Assembly (NCBI RefSeq): GCF_030816915.1
Contig: NZ_JAUSYN010000002.1
Span: 5,717,501-5,781,500 of the forward strand
Reading direction: 5' to 3'
Origin: Streptomyces sp. B3I8
GTDB taxonomy: Bacteria > Actinomycetota > Actinomycetes > Streptomycetales > Streptomycetaceae
DNA: 64,000 nucleotides
A model generated the notes under the pieces. The model searched no databases. It was given only the letters and a program-made list of their open reading frames with translations, and was not told the DNA's origin. The position numbers and the translations under genes were made by a program. Of the stretch, positions 17,109-27,519 are shown in pieces. The stretch's first letter is position 1. Each line of letters opens with the position of its first letter.

Positions 17109-19943
17109 TCAGTCCGCGCGTCGCGCTGCCGCCAGCCGGACGATGTCCACCCGGGAGCGGATGCCCAGCTTGCGGTACACCCGCGTCAACGTCGCCTCGA
17201 CCGTCTTCACGCTGATGAACAGCCGCGCCGCGATCTCCCGGTTCGTCGCCCCCTCCATCACCAGCGCCGCCACCTGTCGCTCGGTCGCGGCGAGCCCTCC
17301 CAGGGCCTCCGCCCCCGGCGACGCCCCCGCCCGCACCGCCGCCGAAGCGCCCGGCTCGGCCGCCGGCTCCGCCTCGACCTGCCGCAGCCACGGCATCGCC
17401 CGGCACCGCCGGAACAGCCGCGCGGCCTCCTCGTAGGAGGCGCCGCCTCCCGGCCGCCGCCCCCGCAGTCCCGCCAGCGCGTACACCGCCCGCGCCTCCT
17501 CCAGCCCGTACCCGAGCCGCCCCAGCCGGTCCCGCGCCGACATCAGCTGCCGTACCGCGCCGTCGACGTCCCCGCGCGCGGCCCGCACCAGCGCCTCCGC
17601 GCGGTCCAGTACCGCCAGCACGCTCTCCCGCCCGAGCGCGGCGGCCCGTACCCGTGTGACGTCGACGAGCCGCTGGGCCTCCGCGACCTCGCCGACGCGC
17701 ACCAGCGCCTCCGCGAGATCGCCGTGCCAGCGTCCGCGCGCCGGATCGGTCACGCCGAGCTGCTCCTCCACGTCCCGCACCCGCCGCAGCGAGCGCACCG
17801 CGCCCGCCGCGTCCCCGGCCACGAGCTGGGCGTGCCCCAGCGCGCCGAGCGCCCGGGAGAGATACACCTGGTCGCCGTGGTCCTCGGCGCGTGCCACCGC
17901 CTCCCGGGCCAGCGCGCCGGCCCGCTCCACGTCACCGCCCGCGGCCTCCGCGAGCGAGGTGAACATCGCCGCGGCGGCCTGGCCGATGCCCGTGTCGCGG
18001 GCCAGCCGCAGGCTCTCCCGGGCCAGGTCGAGGGCGCGGGCGCAGTGCCCGGAGCGCAGTTCGGTCTCGGCCAGCCCGCGCAGGAAGTGCACCTCGCTCT
18101 CGACCATTCCGCGCCGGCGCACCTCGCGCAGCAGCGCGCTGATCGTGGTGCGGGCCTCGGCGAGCCGGTCGCTCATGATCAGCCAGCGGAAGCGGGCGGA
18201 GCCGACGCCGTTGTGGTCGCAGGCGACCCGCGGGTCCTGCGGCTCCTTCAGCGCCCGCTTGATGGTGGCCGGGGCGTCCGGGTGGCCCATCAGCGTCTCC
18301 GCCTGGGCCTGGAAGGCGAGCGCCATCAGTTCGGTGCGCCGGTCGCCCGCCCGCTCGGCCAGCGCGGCCGCCCGCGCGGCCTCCTGCCGGGCCTCGGGGA
18401 AGTCGCCCTCGTAGAGCATGGCCCGCCAGGCGAGCTGGTAGTGCACGAGCGCCAGCAGCCGGGGGTCCTCACCGGCGTCGGCGAGCGCCTGCGGGTACGC
18501 CGCGTCGACCTCGCCCAGGGCGTGCCCCGCCGACTCGATCACCACGATCCAGGCCCGTACGCGTTCGGCGGGATCGGTGGCGTCGGCCAGGACCTGGCGG
18601 GCGAGGTTACGGGCGAGGTCGGTCTCGCCGGCCGTCAGCGCGTCCTCGGCCGCCTGCAGCCGCCGCACGGACGGGCCCGGCTCGGCGTCCGGCGGGGTGT
18701 GCCGGGCGGCGAGCAGACCGAGCCCCGCCGCCACGGAGGGGGCCCCGCGTTCCCGGGCCGCCGCGGCGGCCTCGCCGAGCCGCTCGGCGACCCGGGGGTC
18801 CGTTCCGTCGGTGGCCAGCGCCAGGTGCCGGGCACGTTCGATCGGGTCGGAGGCGGCCGTGGACAGCGCCGCGTGCGCGGAGCGCCGCTCCTGCGGGTCG
18901 GCCTCCGCGTACAGTGCGGCGGAGATCAGCGGGTGCGCGAACCGTACGCCGGGGGAGTCCCGGTCGGTCACCAGCAGCCCGAGCGCGGCGGCCTGCGCGA
19001 TCTCGGCCTCGGCGTTCTCCCGCCCGGCGGCGTGCAGCAGCGCGGTGGTCGGGCGGGCGCCGGCGCTGGCCACGAGGAGGGTACGGCGGGCCTCCGCGGG
19101 CAGCGCCTCCAGCCGGTTGAGGACGAGGGCGCGCAGCGACGTCGGCACCGGCAGCGGTTCGCCCGGGCCGGGCGGGACGGGATTCTCGGCGAGCGCGCGG
19201 CCCAGTTCCAGGGCGAAGAGCGGGTTGCCCCCGCTGGTGCGGTGGATCTCCCGCACGGTCGGGCGGGGCAGCGCGCCGAAGCCGCGGCGGGTGAGGAGTT
19301 CGGCGGTCCCCGTGCGGGAGAGCGGGCCGACGCGCACCGCGAGGGTGTCCGGTGGTGTGGCGCGCAGGAAACGGTCGTGCTCGGGGCCGGAGCCGTGCGG
19401 ATCGCTTCCGGTGCGTGCGGCGCACAGTATCCGGATCGGCATGTCGCCGAGGCGACGGGCGGCGAAGCCGAGGAGTTCGGTGCTGGCGGGGTCCAGCCAT
19501 TGCAGGTCGTCGGCGACGATCAGGACGGGGCCGCGGGCGGCGAGCGCGCGCAGGGTGGAGAGCACGGCGAGGCGCAGGGCGAGACCGTCGCGCTCCAGGG
19601 TGGACTCGCCGCGGCCGGTGAGCGCGGACTCCAGCGCGGTGCGCTGGGCGGCGGGCAGGCGGTCGGCGACGTCGGCGGCGACCAGGCCGAGGAGATCGGC
19701 CAGGGCGAGGAAGGGGAGGTGGGACTCGGACTCGGTGGCGGAGCAGCGCAGCACGGTGTGCGCGGTGGGCGCGTGCTCGGTGGCGAGCGCGCGCAGGACG
19801 GTGGACTTGCCGATGCCGGCGGGGCCGTGGACGAGGACGCTGCCGCCGCGGGCGAGTTGCTCGCGGGCGCCGGCGACGAGGTCCTCGCGGCCGACGAGGG
19901 GGGTGGGGCGGGCTCTGCCGGGTTCTTCGGACTCGCGTCCCAC
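17109..19943 (-). CDS. LAL-type LuxR family ATPase regulator
   Basis: 944 residues from GTG 19943, chosen because AGGAGG lies 8 nt upstream. Residues 40-47 are a Walker A loop (GPAGIGKST); a Walker B-like VLIVADDLQWLD follows near residue 150. The middle is Ala/Leu/Arg-rich helical repeat (TPR/MalT-like). The C-terminal 65 residues are a LuxR/GerE helix-turn-helix (ATERQVAALVMEGATNREIAARLFISVKTVEATLTRVYRKLGIRSR). LAL proteins are large STAND-type activators that often control secondary metabolism or sugar use. No clear target operon is adjacent; the nearest genes are the HTH-TOBE gene and a GAF-LuxR gene. Confidence 0.9.
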   Translation of the reverse strand: MGRESEEPGRARPTPLVGREDLVAGAREQLARGGSVLVHGPAGIGKSTVLRALATEHAPTAHTVLRCSATESESHLPFLALADLLGLVAADVADRLPAAQRTALESALTGRGESTLERDGLALRLAVLSTLRALAARGPVLIVADDLQWLDPASTELLGFAARRLGDMPIRILCAARTGSDPHGSGPEHDRFLRATPPDTLAVRVGPLSRTGTAELLTRRGFGALPRPTVREIHRTSGGNPLFALELGRALAENPVPPGPGEPLPVPTSLRALVLNRLEALPAEARRTLLVASAGARPTTALLHAAGRENAEAEIAQAAALGLLVTDRDSPGVRFAHPLISAALYAEADPQERRSAHAALSTAASDPIERARHLALATDGTDPRVAERLGEAAAAARERGAPSVAAGLGLLAARHTPPDAEPGPSVRRLQAAEDALTAGETDLARNLARQVLADATDPAERVRAWIVVIESAGHALGEVDAAYPQALADAGEDPRLLALVHYQLAWRAMLYEGDFPEARQEAARAAALAERAGDRRTELMALAFQAQAETLMGHPDAPATIKRALKEPQDPRVACDHNGVGSARFRWLIMSDRLAEARTTISALLREVRRRGMVESEVHFLRGLAETELRSGHCARALDLARESLRLARDTGIGQAAAAMFTSLAEAAGGDVERAGALAREAVARAEDHGDQVYLSRALGALGHAQLVAGDAAGAVRSLRRVRDVEEQLGVTDPARGRWHGDLAEALVRVGEVAEAQRLVDVTRVRAAALGRESVLAVLDRAEALVRAARGDVDGAVRQLMSARDRLGRLGYGLEEARAVYALAGLRGRRPGGGASYEEAARLFRRCRAMPWLRQVEAEPAAEPGASAAVRAGASPGAEALGGLAATERQVAALVMEGATNREIAARLFISVKTVEATLTRVYRKLGIRSRVDIVRLAAARRAD

Positions 19944-20361
19944 GGTCTCCGCCTCCTCCTGCTGTCGGGCCGGAGCCAATCTTAGGTGCGGCGCGCGGGT
20001 GACCGAACGGACCTTTCCCGCCCCCGCCGCCTCCACCCTTCCCGTCCCCCAGGGGCTCCGCCCTCTCGACCCCCGGGTGGGCGGGGAGCCGGGGCGGGTC
20101 GGGCGGGCGCCCGGGAGCCCGGGTGGGTGGGGTTGTGGGGTGGGTGCGGGTCGGGTGCGACCAGCCATGTCCCGGTCCGCAGTCGCCGGGTGTACGCGTA
20201 CCCCCGAGCTGTGAGGCGCTCCGGTGCCCGTCAGGAACGCACGGGCGCGGGGAACCGCGCGGGGGCCACGAGGCACCCGCGGTCGCCCGACCGGTGCGCG
20301 CGCCCGAGTTCCGAGGCGCTTGGGCTCCCGGGCCACCACAGCCCCCGCCCCGCCCGGAGGG
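19944..20361. other. LAL upstream region with G-quadruplex-like run and repeat copy
   Basis: 418 bp without a gene. It contains a plus-strand G-run tract at 20121-20150 (GGGTGGGTGGGG followed by TTGTGGGG and TGGG) that fits a G-quadruplex motif, and a diverged copy of the GCGCGGGGAACCGCGC element at about 20232-20250. The LAL promoter must lie here. No recognisable operator. Confidence 0.5.
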
Positions 20362-21219
20362 CTACGGCAGTGCGCCCGCCCGGCGGGCGGCGACGACCGC
20401 CTCGCCGCGTGTCCTCGCGCCCAGCTTCCGCATCGCGGACCTCAGGTAACCCTTGACCGTCTCGGGGCGGACACCCAGCCGCTCCGCCGCCCCCGCGTTC
20501 GTCGCCCCGACCGCGACCCACGCCAGCACGTCGACCTCCCGGGGCGACAGCCCCACGTCGACCGCACCCCCGTCCGCCCCCGCGAGCCGCCCGCACACCG
20601 CCAGCAGCTCCGCCCGCAGCGCCGGGTCGGCGATGCGCGGCGCCAGCGCGCGCAGTGCCCCGTGCGCCTCCCGTACGCGCTCCCAGTCACCGGTGGCCCC
20701 GCCGTCACCCCCGGCCCCGCCGCCGGAGGCGTCCCGCGCCGCCGCCAAGAGCCCCGCCGCCTCGTCCCGCACCACCAGCGACTGCTCCACGTCCCGCGCC
20801 GCCGCCACCGCCGCCGCCAGTGTGCGGTCGCCCAGCGGCTGGGCCGAGCGCAGCGCCCCGTACAGCACCCCGCGCACCCGCCGCCGTACCACCACCGGCA
20901 CCGCGACCACCGACCGCAGTCCCTCCCTGGCCACCGGTGCGTCGTACTCGTGCGTGATGTGCCGGGCCGCCGCGTACTCGGTCACCGCGTACGGCCGGGC
21001 CAGCGCCACCACCTTGCCGCCGAGACCGTTGCCGGACACCACCGCCAGCGAGCGCAGCGCGGCCGTCGCGGTCCCGCTCAGCTCGCTGATGCGGATCTGC
21101 GGGCGCCCGGGTTCGACCAGCCCGCCGAACGCCACCGGCAGCCCCGTCGTCCGCCGCAGCCGCGCCAGCGCCCCGCGCATCTCCGCCGCATCGGCCGCCC
21201 GGCCCGCGTCAGCCGCCAT
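20362..21219 (-). CDS. GAF-like LuxR family transcriptional regulator
   Basis: 285 residues from ATG 21219 (a GTG-like extension to 21240 is possible). Residues about 10-150 look like a GAF sensor domain (GLPVAFGGLV, then SVVAVPVVVRRRVRGVLYGALRS). The C-terminal 65 residues are a LuxR HTH (LSPREVDVLAWVAVGATNAGAAERLGVRPETVKGYLRSAMRKLG). It is divergent from the two acyl-CoA synthetase genes 137 bp away, so it probably senses a related small molecule and controls them. This link is inferred from gene arrangement. Confidence 0.8.
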   Translation of the reverse strand: MAADAGRAADAAEMRGALARLRRTTGLPVAFGGLVEPGRPQIRISELSGTATAALRSLAVVSGNGLGGKVVALARPYAVTEYAAARHITHEYDAPVAREGLRSVVAVPVVVRRRVRGVLYGALRSAQPLGDRTLAAAVAAARDVEQSLVVRDEAAGLLAAARDASGGGAGGDGGATGDWERVREAHGALRALAPRIADPALRAELLAVCGRLAGADGGAVDVGLSPREVDVLAWVAVGATNAGAAERLGVRPETVKGYLRSAMRKLGARTRGEAVVAARRAGALP

Positions 21220-21355
21220 ACCGTCCGCCCTTCGCCGCACCCGTCACCACGGGTACCCGTCACCCACCCCCCGTTCGGGGGTGGTGAGACCCGCATCACG
21301 GATTAGACGATGGGGAACGGCTGTCCGGCAATGAGTCCGGCACTGAGGAGGACAC

Positions 21356-23044
21356 ATGACGGCGACTACGGGTACGGGCGCGACGGACGAGTTCAGGGCC
21401 GCGCGGGACTTCCTGCTCACCCACCGCGAGGACTGGGCCGCGGCCTACGAGGGCTTCCGCTGGCCCCGCCCGGCGCGCTTCAACTGGGCGCTCGACTGGT
21501 TCGACGTCATCGCCCGGGGCAACGACCGCACCGCCCTGCACATCGTCGAGGAGGACGGCAGCACCGTCCGGCTGTCCTTCGCCGAGCTGTCCGAACGCTC
21601 CGACCGGATCGCGAACTGGCTGCGCGGGCGCGGGGTGCGCGCCGAGGACCGGGTGCTGGTCATGCTGGGCAACCAGGCCGAGCTGTGGGAGACCATGCTC
21701 GCCGCGATGAAACTGCGCGCCGTCGTCATCCCCGCCACCCCCCTCCTCGGCCCCGCCGACCTGCGTGACCGTGTCGAGCGCGGCCGCGTACGGCACGTCG
21801 TCGTGCGGACCGAGGACGCGGAGAAGTTCGCGGACGTTCCCGGCCGCTACACCCGTATCGCGGTGGGAGGCGGTGCCCCCGACGGCTGGCAGCGGTACGA
21901 GGACGCCTACGCGGCACCCGCCGCGTTCACCCCCGACGGGCCCACCCACTCCGACGACCCGCTCATGCTGTACTTCACCTCCGGCACCACCGCCCACCCC
22001 AAACTCGTCGAGCACACCCACACCTCGTACCCGGTCGGCCACCTCGCCACCATGTACTGGATCGGGCTCGAACCCGGCGACGTGCACCTGAACATCTCCT
22101 CGCCCGGCTGGGCCAAGCACGCCTGGTCCAATCTCTTCGCGCCCTGGAACGCCGAGGCCACCGTCTTCCTGTTCAACTACACCCGCTTCGACGCGGCCCG
22201 GCTGATGGCCGAGATGGACAAGGCGCGGGTCACCACCTTCTGCGCCCCGCCCACCGTGTGGCGCATGCTCATCCAGGCCGATCTCGGCCAGCTCCGCACC
22301 CGGCCGCGCGAGGTCGTCGCCGCCGGTGAGCCGCTCAACCCCGAGGTGATCGAGCAGGTGCGGCGGGCGTGGGGCGTCACCATCCGGGACGGCTTCGGGC
22401 AGACCGAGACGGCCGTGCAGGTCTCCAACAGTCCCGGCCAGCCGCTCAAGGCGGGCTCGATGGGCCGCCCCAGCCCCGGCTACCGCATCGAACTGCTCGA
22501 CCCGGTCTCGGGCGCCCCCGGCGCGGACGAGGGCGAGATCGCCATCGACATGTCCGACCACCCCGTCGGCCTGATGACCGGCTACCACGGCGACGCCGAC
22601 CGCACCGCCGAGGCCATGGCCGGCGGCTACTACCGCACCGGTGACATCGGCTCCCGGGACGAGGACGGCTACCTCACCTACATCGGGCGCAGTGACGACG
22701 TCTTCAAGGCGAGCGACTACAAGATCAGCCCGTTCGAGCTGGAGAGCGCCCTGCTGGAGCACGAGGCGGTCGCCGAGGCCGCCGTCGTGCCCGCCCCCGA
22801 CGAGCTGCGGCTCGCGGTGCCGAAGGCGTACGTCGTCCTGGCGGCGGGCTGGGAACCGGGCCCCGACACCGCCAAGGTGATCTTCGAGCACTCCCGGGAG
22901 ACCCTCGCCCCGTACAAGCGGATCCGCCGGCTGGAGTTCGGCGCGCTGCCCAAGACCGTGTCCGGCAAGATCCGCCGCATCGAGCTGCGCGAGGCCACCG
23001 CCGCCGGTTCGACGGCCGAGTACCGCGAGGAGGACTTCCGGTGA
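21356..23044 (+). CDS. Medium-chain acyl-CoA synthetase-like AMP-dependent ligase
   Basis: 562 residues from ATG 21356, after GAGGAGG. It is an ANL-superfamily enzyme: P-loop [16 protein letters not shown]5 [11 protein letters not shown]7 [21 protein letters not shown], and A10 Lys in [15 protein letters not shown]. The pattern ([35 protein letters not shown]) is that of ACSM or acetyl-CoA synthetase-like enzymes activating short to medium or aromatic acids through an acyl adenylate. It overlaps the next ligase gene by four bases (GTGA), so the two are translationally coupled. Confidence 0.88.
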   Translation: MTATTGTGATDEFRAARDFLLTHREDWAAAYEGFRWPRPARFNWALDWFDVIARGNDRTALHIVEEDGSTVRLSFAELSERSDRIANWLRGRGVRAEDRVLVMLGNQAELWETMLAAMKLRAVVIPATPLLGPADLRDRVERGRVRHVVVRTEDAEKFADVPGRYTRIAVGGGAPDGWQRYEDAYAAPAAFTPDGPTHSDDPLMLYFTSGTTAHPKLVEHTHTSYPVGHLATMYWIGLEPGDVHLNISSPGWAKHAWSNLFAPWNAEATVFLFNYTRFDAARLMAEMDKARVTTFCAPPTVWRMLIQADLGQLRTRPREVVAAGEPLNPEVIEQVRRAWGVTIRDGFGQTETAVQVSNSPGQPLKAGSMGRPSPGYRIELLDPVSGAPGADEGEIAIDMSDHPVGLMTGYHGDADRTAEAMAGGYYRTGDIGSRDEDGYLTYIGRSDDVFKASDYKISPFELESALLEHEAVAEAAVVPAPDELRLAVPKAYVVLAAGWEPGPDTAKVIFEHSRETLAPYKRIRRLEFGALPKTVSGKIRRIELREATAAGSTAEYREEDFR

Positions 23045-24702
23045 CCCCGGGACCCGTGACCCCGGCACCGGACGCGCCGCCGCTGTCGTACGCCCACGGC
23101 ACCAGTACGACACCCCTCCTCGGCGACACCATCGGCGCCAACCTCGACCGCGCGATCGCCGCGTACCCGGACCGCGACGCCCTCGTGGACGTCCCCTCCG
23201 GGCGCCGCTGGACCTACGCCGAGTTCGGCGCCGCCGTCGACGAGGTGGCGCGCGGGCTGCTCGCCAAGGGCGTCACCACCGGCGACCGGGTCGGCATCTG
23301 GGCGGTCAACTGCCCGGAGTGGGTGCTCACCCAGTACGCCACCGCGCGCATCGGCGCCGTCATGGTGAACATCAACCCCGCCTACCGCGCGCACGAGTTG
23401 GAGTTCGTGCTCGACCGGGCGGGGATCACCCTGCTGATCGCCTCCCTCGCGCACAAGGGCAGCGACTACCGCGCCCTCGTCGACGAAGTGCGCGGCCGGT
23501 GCCCGCGGTTGCGCGAGACGGTGTACATCGGCGATCCCTCCTGGGACGCCCTCACCGCCGGCGCCCCGGCCGTCCCGCACGACCGGCTCGCGGCGATCGG
23601 CGCCGGGCTGAGCTGCGACGACCCCATCAACATCCAGTACACCTCGGGCACGACCGGCTTCCCCAAGGGCGCCACCCTCTCCCACCACAACATCCTCAAC
23701 AACGGCTACTGGGTGGGCCGTACGGTCGGCTACACCGCACAGGACCGGGTGTGTCTGCCCGTGCCCTTCTACCACTGCTTCGGCATGGTCATGGGCAATC
23801 TGGGCGCCACCTCGCACGGCGCCTGCATCGTCATCCCGGCCCCCTCCTTCGAACCGGCCGCCACCCTGCGGGCCGTCCAGCAGGAGCGGTGCACGTCCCT
23901 GTACGGCGTCCCCACCATGTTCATCGCGGAGCTGAACCTCCCCGACTTCGCCTCCTACGACCTCTCCACCCTGCGCACCGGCATCATGGCGGGTTCGCCC
24001 TGCCCGGTCGAGGTGATGAAACGCGTCGTCGCCGAGATGCACATGGCGCAGGTGTCCATCTGCTACGGCATGACGGAGACCTCGCCCGTGTCGCTCCAGA
24101 CCCGCCGCGACGACGACCTGGAGCACCGCACCGGCACCGTGGGCCGCGTCCTGCCGCACATCGAGGTCAAGGTCGTCGACCCCGCGACCGGGGTGACCCT
24201 GCCGCGTGGCGCCTCCGGCGAACTGTGCACCCGCGGCTACAGCGTGATGCTCGGCTACTGGGAGGAGCCCGCGAAGACCGCCGAGGTCGTCGACGCCGGG
24301 CGCTGGATGCACACCGGGGACCTCGCGATGATGCGCGAGGACGGGTACGTCGAGATCGTCGGCCGCATCAAGGACATGATCATCCGCGGTGGCGAGAACA
24401 TCTACCCGCGCGAGATCGAGGAGTTCCTCTACGCCCACCCGAAGATCGCCGACGTGCAGGTGGTCGGCCTGCCGCACGAACGTTACGGCGAGGAGGTGCT
24501 CGCCTGCGTCATCCCGCGCGACGCCGGCGACCCGCCCACCCTCGAGGACGTACGCGCCTTCTGCGAAGGGCAGTTGGCCCACTACAAGGTGCCCACCCGG
24601 CTGAGCGTCCTCGACTCCTTCCCGATGACCGTGTCGGGGAAGGTCCGCAAGGTGGAGCTCCGGGAACGGTACGCGGAGCCGGACGGGCCGGCGGCGGGCT
24701 GA
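23041..24702 (+). CDS. Fatty acid/acyl-CoA synthetase (AMP-dependent ligase)
   Basis: 553 residues from GTG 23041, overlapping the upstream ligase. ANL motifs are complete: P-loop [49 protein letters not shown] and catalytic Lys in [13 protein letters not shown]. The close match to FadD3/FadD35-like enzymes ([20 protein letters not shown]) suggests medium or long acyl chains. With the upstream gene it forms a two-gene operon for carboxylic acid activation, divergent from the GAF-LuxR regulator. A strong hairpin follows. Confidence 0.88.
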   Translation: MTPGPVTPAPDAPPLSYAHGTSTTPLLGDTIGANLDRAIAAYPDRDALVDVPSGRRWTYAEFGAAVDEVARGLLAKGVTTGDRVGIWAVNCPEWVLTQYATARIGAVMVNINPAYRAHELEFVLDRAGITLLIASLAHKGSDYRALVDEVRGRCPRLRETVYIGDPSWDALTAGAPAVPHDRLAAIGAGLSCDDPINIQYTSGTTGFPKGATLSHHNILNNGYWVGRTVGYTAQDRVCLPVPFYHCFGMVMGNLGATSHGACIVIPAPSFEPAATLRAVQQERCTSLYGVPTMFIAELNLPDFASYDLSTLRTGIMAGSPCPVEVMKRVVAEMHMAQVSICYGMTETSPVSLQTRRDDDLEHRTGTVGRVLPHIEVKVVDPATGVTLPRGASGELCTRGYSVMLGYWEEPAKTAEVVDAGRWMHTGDLAMMREDGYVEIVGRIKDMIIRGGENIYPREIEEFLYAHPKIADVQVVGLPHERYGEEVLACVIPRDAGDPPTLEDVRAFCEGQLAHYKVPTRLSVLDSFPMTVSGKVRKVELRERYAEPDGPAAG

Positions 24703-24742
24703 CGGAGCTCCGGACGGACGGGACCGACGGAGCCGGACACGC

Positions 24743-24780
24743 CGCGGGGGCGGCCCCCCACGACCTGGGCCGCCCCCGCG
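24743..24780 (+). terminator. Terminator after acyl-CoA synthetase operon
   Basis: Perfect 14-bp inverted repeat (CGCGGGGGCGGCCC with GGGCCGCCCCCGCG) and a 10-nt loop, 40 bp past the stop codon. The remaining interval up to 25083 shows nothing else that I recognise. Confidence 0.8.
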
Positions 24781-25083
24781 CCGCACCGCTCACCGCGCAT
24801 CCGCGCGGAGACCGGTGGTTCTCCGTGACGCGGATCCGAACACCCCTGCCGGTTCCGCGTGACGTCCACGAGGCCCGCCGCCCCCGTGCCGGCGGACACC
24901 GTGTGAGGGGGAATGTGCCCGTGCGCGGGGGCGGTCGAAGCGCCGGGAGCGGGGTTCAGAGGTTGATTTGAGGGTTGCGTAGGGCGCGTACGCCGCGGGT
25001 TGTACGCCGTCCGCCTCCCGGCGTGCGCTGCCCGGGTGCCCGGGCCAGGTCGTGACCCGACCCGACCCGACCCGGCGTCCGGG

Positions 25084-27327
25084 TCAGGCCGTGGCGCGCA
25101 GTCGGTCACGGACCTCCGTCGCGATCCGGTGGACGTCCCCGGCCGGACGGGTGGCCAGATGGCCGGGCGCGCGGGTCCAGCGCTCCTCCAGGGCGTACCA
25201 GTCGACCGCCGCCGGTGCCCGGCCCTCGCGCAGGGCCGCGCGCAGTTCCGTGAAGTACCTCGACCAGCGCAGCCGGTACAGACCGCCGACCAGCCCCGCC
25301 CACTCGCGGTTCGCGTAGTCCCGCAGTCCCGCGTCCGCGCCCTGCCGGGTGCCCCACACCGTCAGCAGGGACAGGGCGTCGTACCGCAGCCGGTCACGCT
25401 CGGCGTCGTCCGCGCCCCACGCCCGTGCCTCGGCCACCCAACGACCCAGCAGATGGGCGGAGTCGGTGGTGAGCAGCCGCTCCAGCAGGTCCATCAGGGA
25501 CAGCCAGTCCCCGCTCGCCGCGTCGAAGGCCTTCACGTCCCGCGCCTCGTACGCCTTCCTGATCCGGGGCAGCAGCGTCCGGCTGCGGTTGGACAGGCAC
25601 TGGCGGGCCACGTCGAGCAGGTCCCGCCGGTACGCCGACGACTCGCGCAGCCCCGGACGTACCTTCAGCAGCTCGACCAGTGCCCGCTCGAACTCGCGTG
25701 CGTCGTAGCGGAGTTCCTTCGGGGACCAGGACGCCGCCCGGCGGGCGGTCAGCGAGGGGCGGGCGCCGAACAGTCCGTCGGCGCCCTCGCTCCAGGAGTC
25801 GGCGCGCGTGGTGCCGTACGCGGTGCGGCGCAGCACGTCCCAGGCGGCCTCGGCGTGTGCGTCGTACGCTCCGTACCGCGACCGCGCCCACTGCGCGAAC
25901 CATGCCTTCAGATCCAGTTCCCCCTCTCCCTCCCGCTCCCGCCACGGGAGCTCGGAGAACAGGGCGAACGCCGCCGGGTTGTTGTCGGCGGCCTCCGGGA
26001 GCAGCGCGATGCCGCGCAGGGCGCTGCCCTCCCTGGAGCGCCACGTGTCGTAGAGGCGGGCCCAGTCCGGGGTGTTGGCGCCGAGCGTCGTGTGGCCGCC
26101 GAAGTTCCAGATCGAGCCGAAGGCGTACGGGACGCCTCCCCAGTCCGCCTCGCGGTCGGTGACGGTGGGCAAGCGGTCGGACAGGCCGTCCACGACCAGC
26201 AGCCGCTCCTTGCCCGACGAGCCGTCCGGGCCGCCGGAGGCGACGGCGTCGAGGATCGCGCGCGGGGGGTTGTGCTGCCAGCCGAGGATGACCCAGACCG
26301 CGTCGGGCCGGGCCCGGCGCAGTGCCCGCTCGACACCCTTCGCGGCCTCCCCGACGGGCACGTCGCCCGCGGTGCCGCCCTCGTGCAGCAGGTCCATCTT
26401 GTAGCGGGTGGAGTCCCCGAACAACTCCTCCTGCTCCCGGTAGAAGGCGGCGGCGACCCGGGCGAACAGGTCGGTGCGCGGGTCGAGCCAGTCGGGCCGG
26501 GCGAACCCCATCCAGGTTCCCTGCGGCACCGTGCGCGCGCCCGGGTTGCGGTCCGCGAAGCCGGGCGGGACCGTGCCGAAGTAGCCGGGGAGTACCGGCA
26601 CCATGCCGAGCTCGCGCAGCCGGTCGGCGATGCGCCGGCCGAGCACGGCGCGGGCGTCGAGGAGTCGGCGGGAGACGGGTTCGCGGAACGTGGGGAAGGC
26701 GGACAGGTTCTGCAGCAGCCACCACGGCTGGTGGGCCGGTCCCGGGAGCCACGCCCGCAGCTCCTGCTCGCCGTATCCGAACTCCTGGAACACCCGGTGG
26801 TACAGCGCGTCGGCGCCCACGGTGACCAGCACCTCGTTGTAGCCGTGCAGTGCGAGCACGTCCAGCTCGCGCTCCCAGTACGACCAGTCGTGGTACGGGC
26901 CGGTGTAGCCGTCGTTGGTGTCGTTGAGCGCGAAGCGGTGGGGGACGTCGGCGCGGCGGGTGACCGGGGTGCCGCCGGGCACCCCGGGCAGGGTGCGGGG
27001 CAGGTCGAGCTGCTCGCCGGCCCAGTTGACGTCGGCGTCGGCGACGTGGCGCAGATACCAGTTGAGCCCGGTGAGCTGGGTGCCGGGCGTGCCTCCGGTG
27101 ACGCGGAGCCGGCCGGCGCCCCCGGACACGGTGAACGTGTCACTGTCGCCCGCGGTGCGGAAGGAGAACTGGCGCCAGTGGCGGGGCAGCAGTCGGCGTG
27201 CGGCGGCGGCCGCGGCGCGGGTACCGGCCGCGGGGGTGCCCTCCGCGGTGGCGGGCGCACAGGCGACGGCAGCACCCGTGGAGCCGACGGCCAGAGCGGT
27301 GAGCAGGGAACGGCGCGCCAGCGGCAT
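25084..27327 (-). CDS. Alpha-N-acetylglucosaminidase (GH89), exported lipoprotein-like
   Basis: 747 residues from ATG 27327. The N-terminus MPLARRSLLTALAVGSTGAAVACAP has a twin-Arg motif and a lipobox-like AVAC, so export by Tat and lipid attachment is likely. The body matches the NAGLU family: LNWYLRHVADADVNWAGEQLDLP, DWSYWERELDVLALHGYNEVLVTVGADALYHRVFQEFGYGEQELRAWLPGPAHQPWW and, later, EGGTAGDVPVGEAAKGVERAL. GH89 enzymes remove terminal alpha-GlcNAc from glycans such as mucins or heparan. The length fits the family (about 700-750). Single gene; the hairpin at 24743-24780 and a gene-free 300 bp follow. Confidence 0.87.
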   Translation of the reverse strand: MPLARRSLLTALAVGSTGAAVACAPATAEGTPAAGTRAAAAAARRLLPRHWRQFSFRTAGDSDTFTVSGGAGRLRVTGGTPGTQLTGLNWYLRHVADADVNWAGEQLDLPRTLPGVPGGTPVTRRADVPHRFALNDTNDGYTGPYHDWSYWERELDVLALHGYNEVLVTVGADALYHRVFQEFGYGEQELRAWLPGPAHQPWWLLQNLSAFPTFREPVSRRLLDARAVLGRRIADRLRELGMVPVLPGYFGTVPPGFADRNPGARTVPQGTWMGFARPDWLDPRTDLFARVAAAFYREQEELFGDSTRYKMDLLHEGGTAGDVPVGEAAKGVERALRRARPDAVWVILGWQHNPPRAILDAVASGGPDGSSGKERLLVVDGLSDRLPTVTDREADWGGVPYAFGSIWNFGGHTTLGANTPDWARLYDTWRSREGSALRGIALLPEAADNNPAAFALFSELPWREREGEGELDLKAWFAQWARSRYGAYDAHAEAAWDVLRRTAYGTTRADSWSEGADGLFGARPSLTARRAASWSPKELRYDAREFERALVELLKVRPGLRESSAYRRDLLDVARQCLSNRSRTLLPRIRKAYEARDVKAFDAASGDWLSLMDLLERLLTTDSAHLLGRWVAEARAWGADDAERDRLRYDALSLLTVWGTRQGADAGLRDYANREWAGLVGGLYRLRWSRYFTELRAALREGRAPAAVDWYALEERWTRAPGHLATRPAGDVHRIATEVRDRLRATA

Positions 27328-27519
27328 GGTGTCTCCGTCGTTCACGGGGCGGTCGGGGGCGGCACCGGCGAGGGAGCGGACCCGCACCCGGCACGTGGTG
27401 GCAGACATACCCGCCCAAGCGGGTGGTGGGAGGCATGCCGCCCACTTGGAGGAGAAGCCCGGGTGAACGAACAGAGGTGTGACGGATCACCGGCGGAACG
27501 TCACGAGTGAGTTCCGGAA

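Noticed and set aside
25000..27510. An 836-codon plus-strand frame over the GH89 gene
   Set aside because: Shadow of the minus-strand GH89 enzyme, whose conserved motifs run through the same bases.
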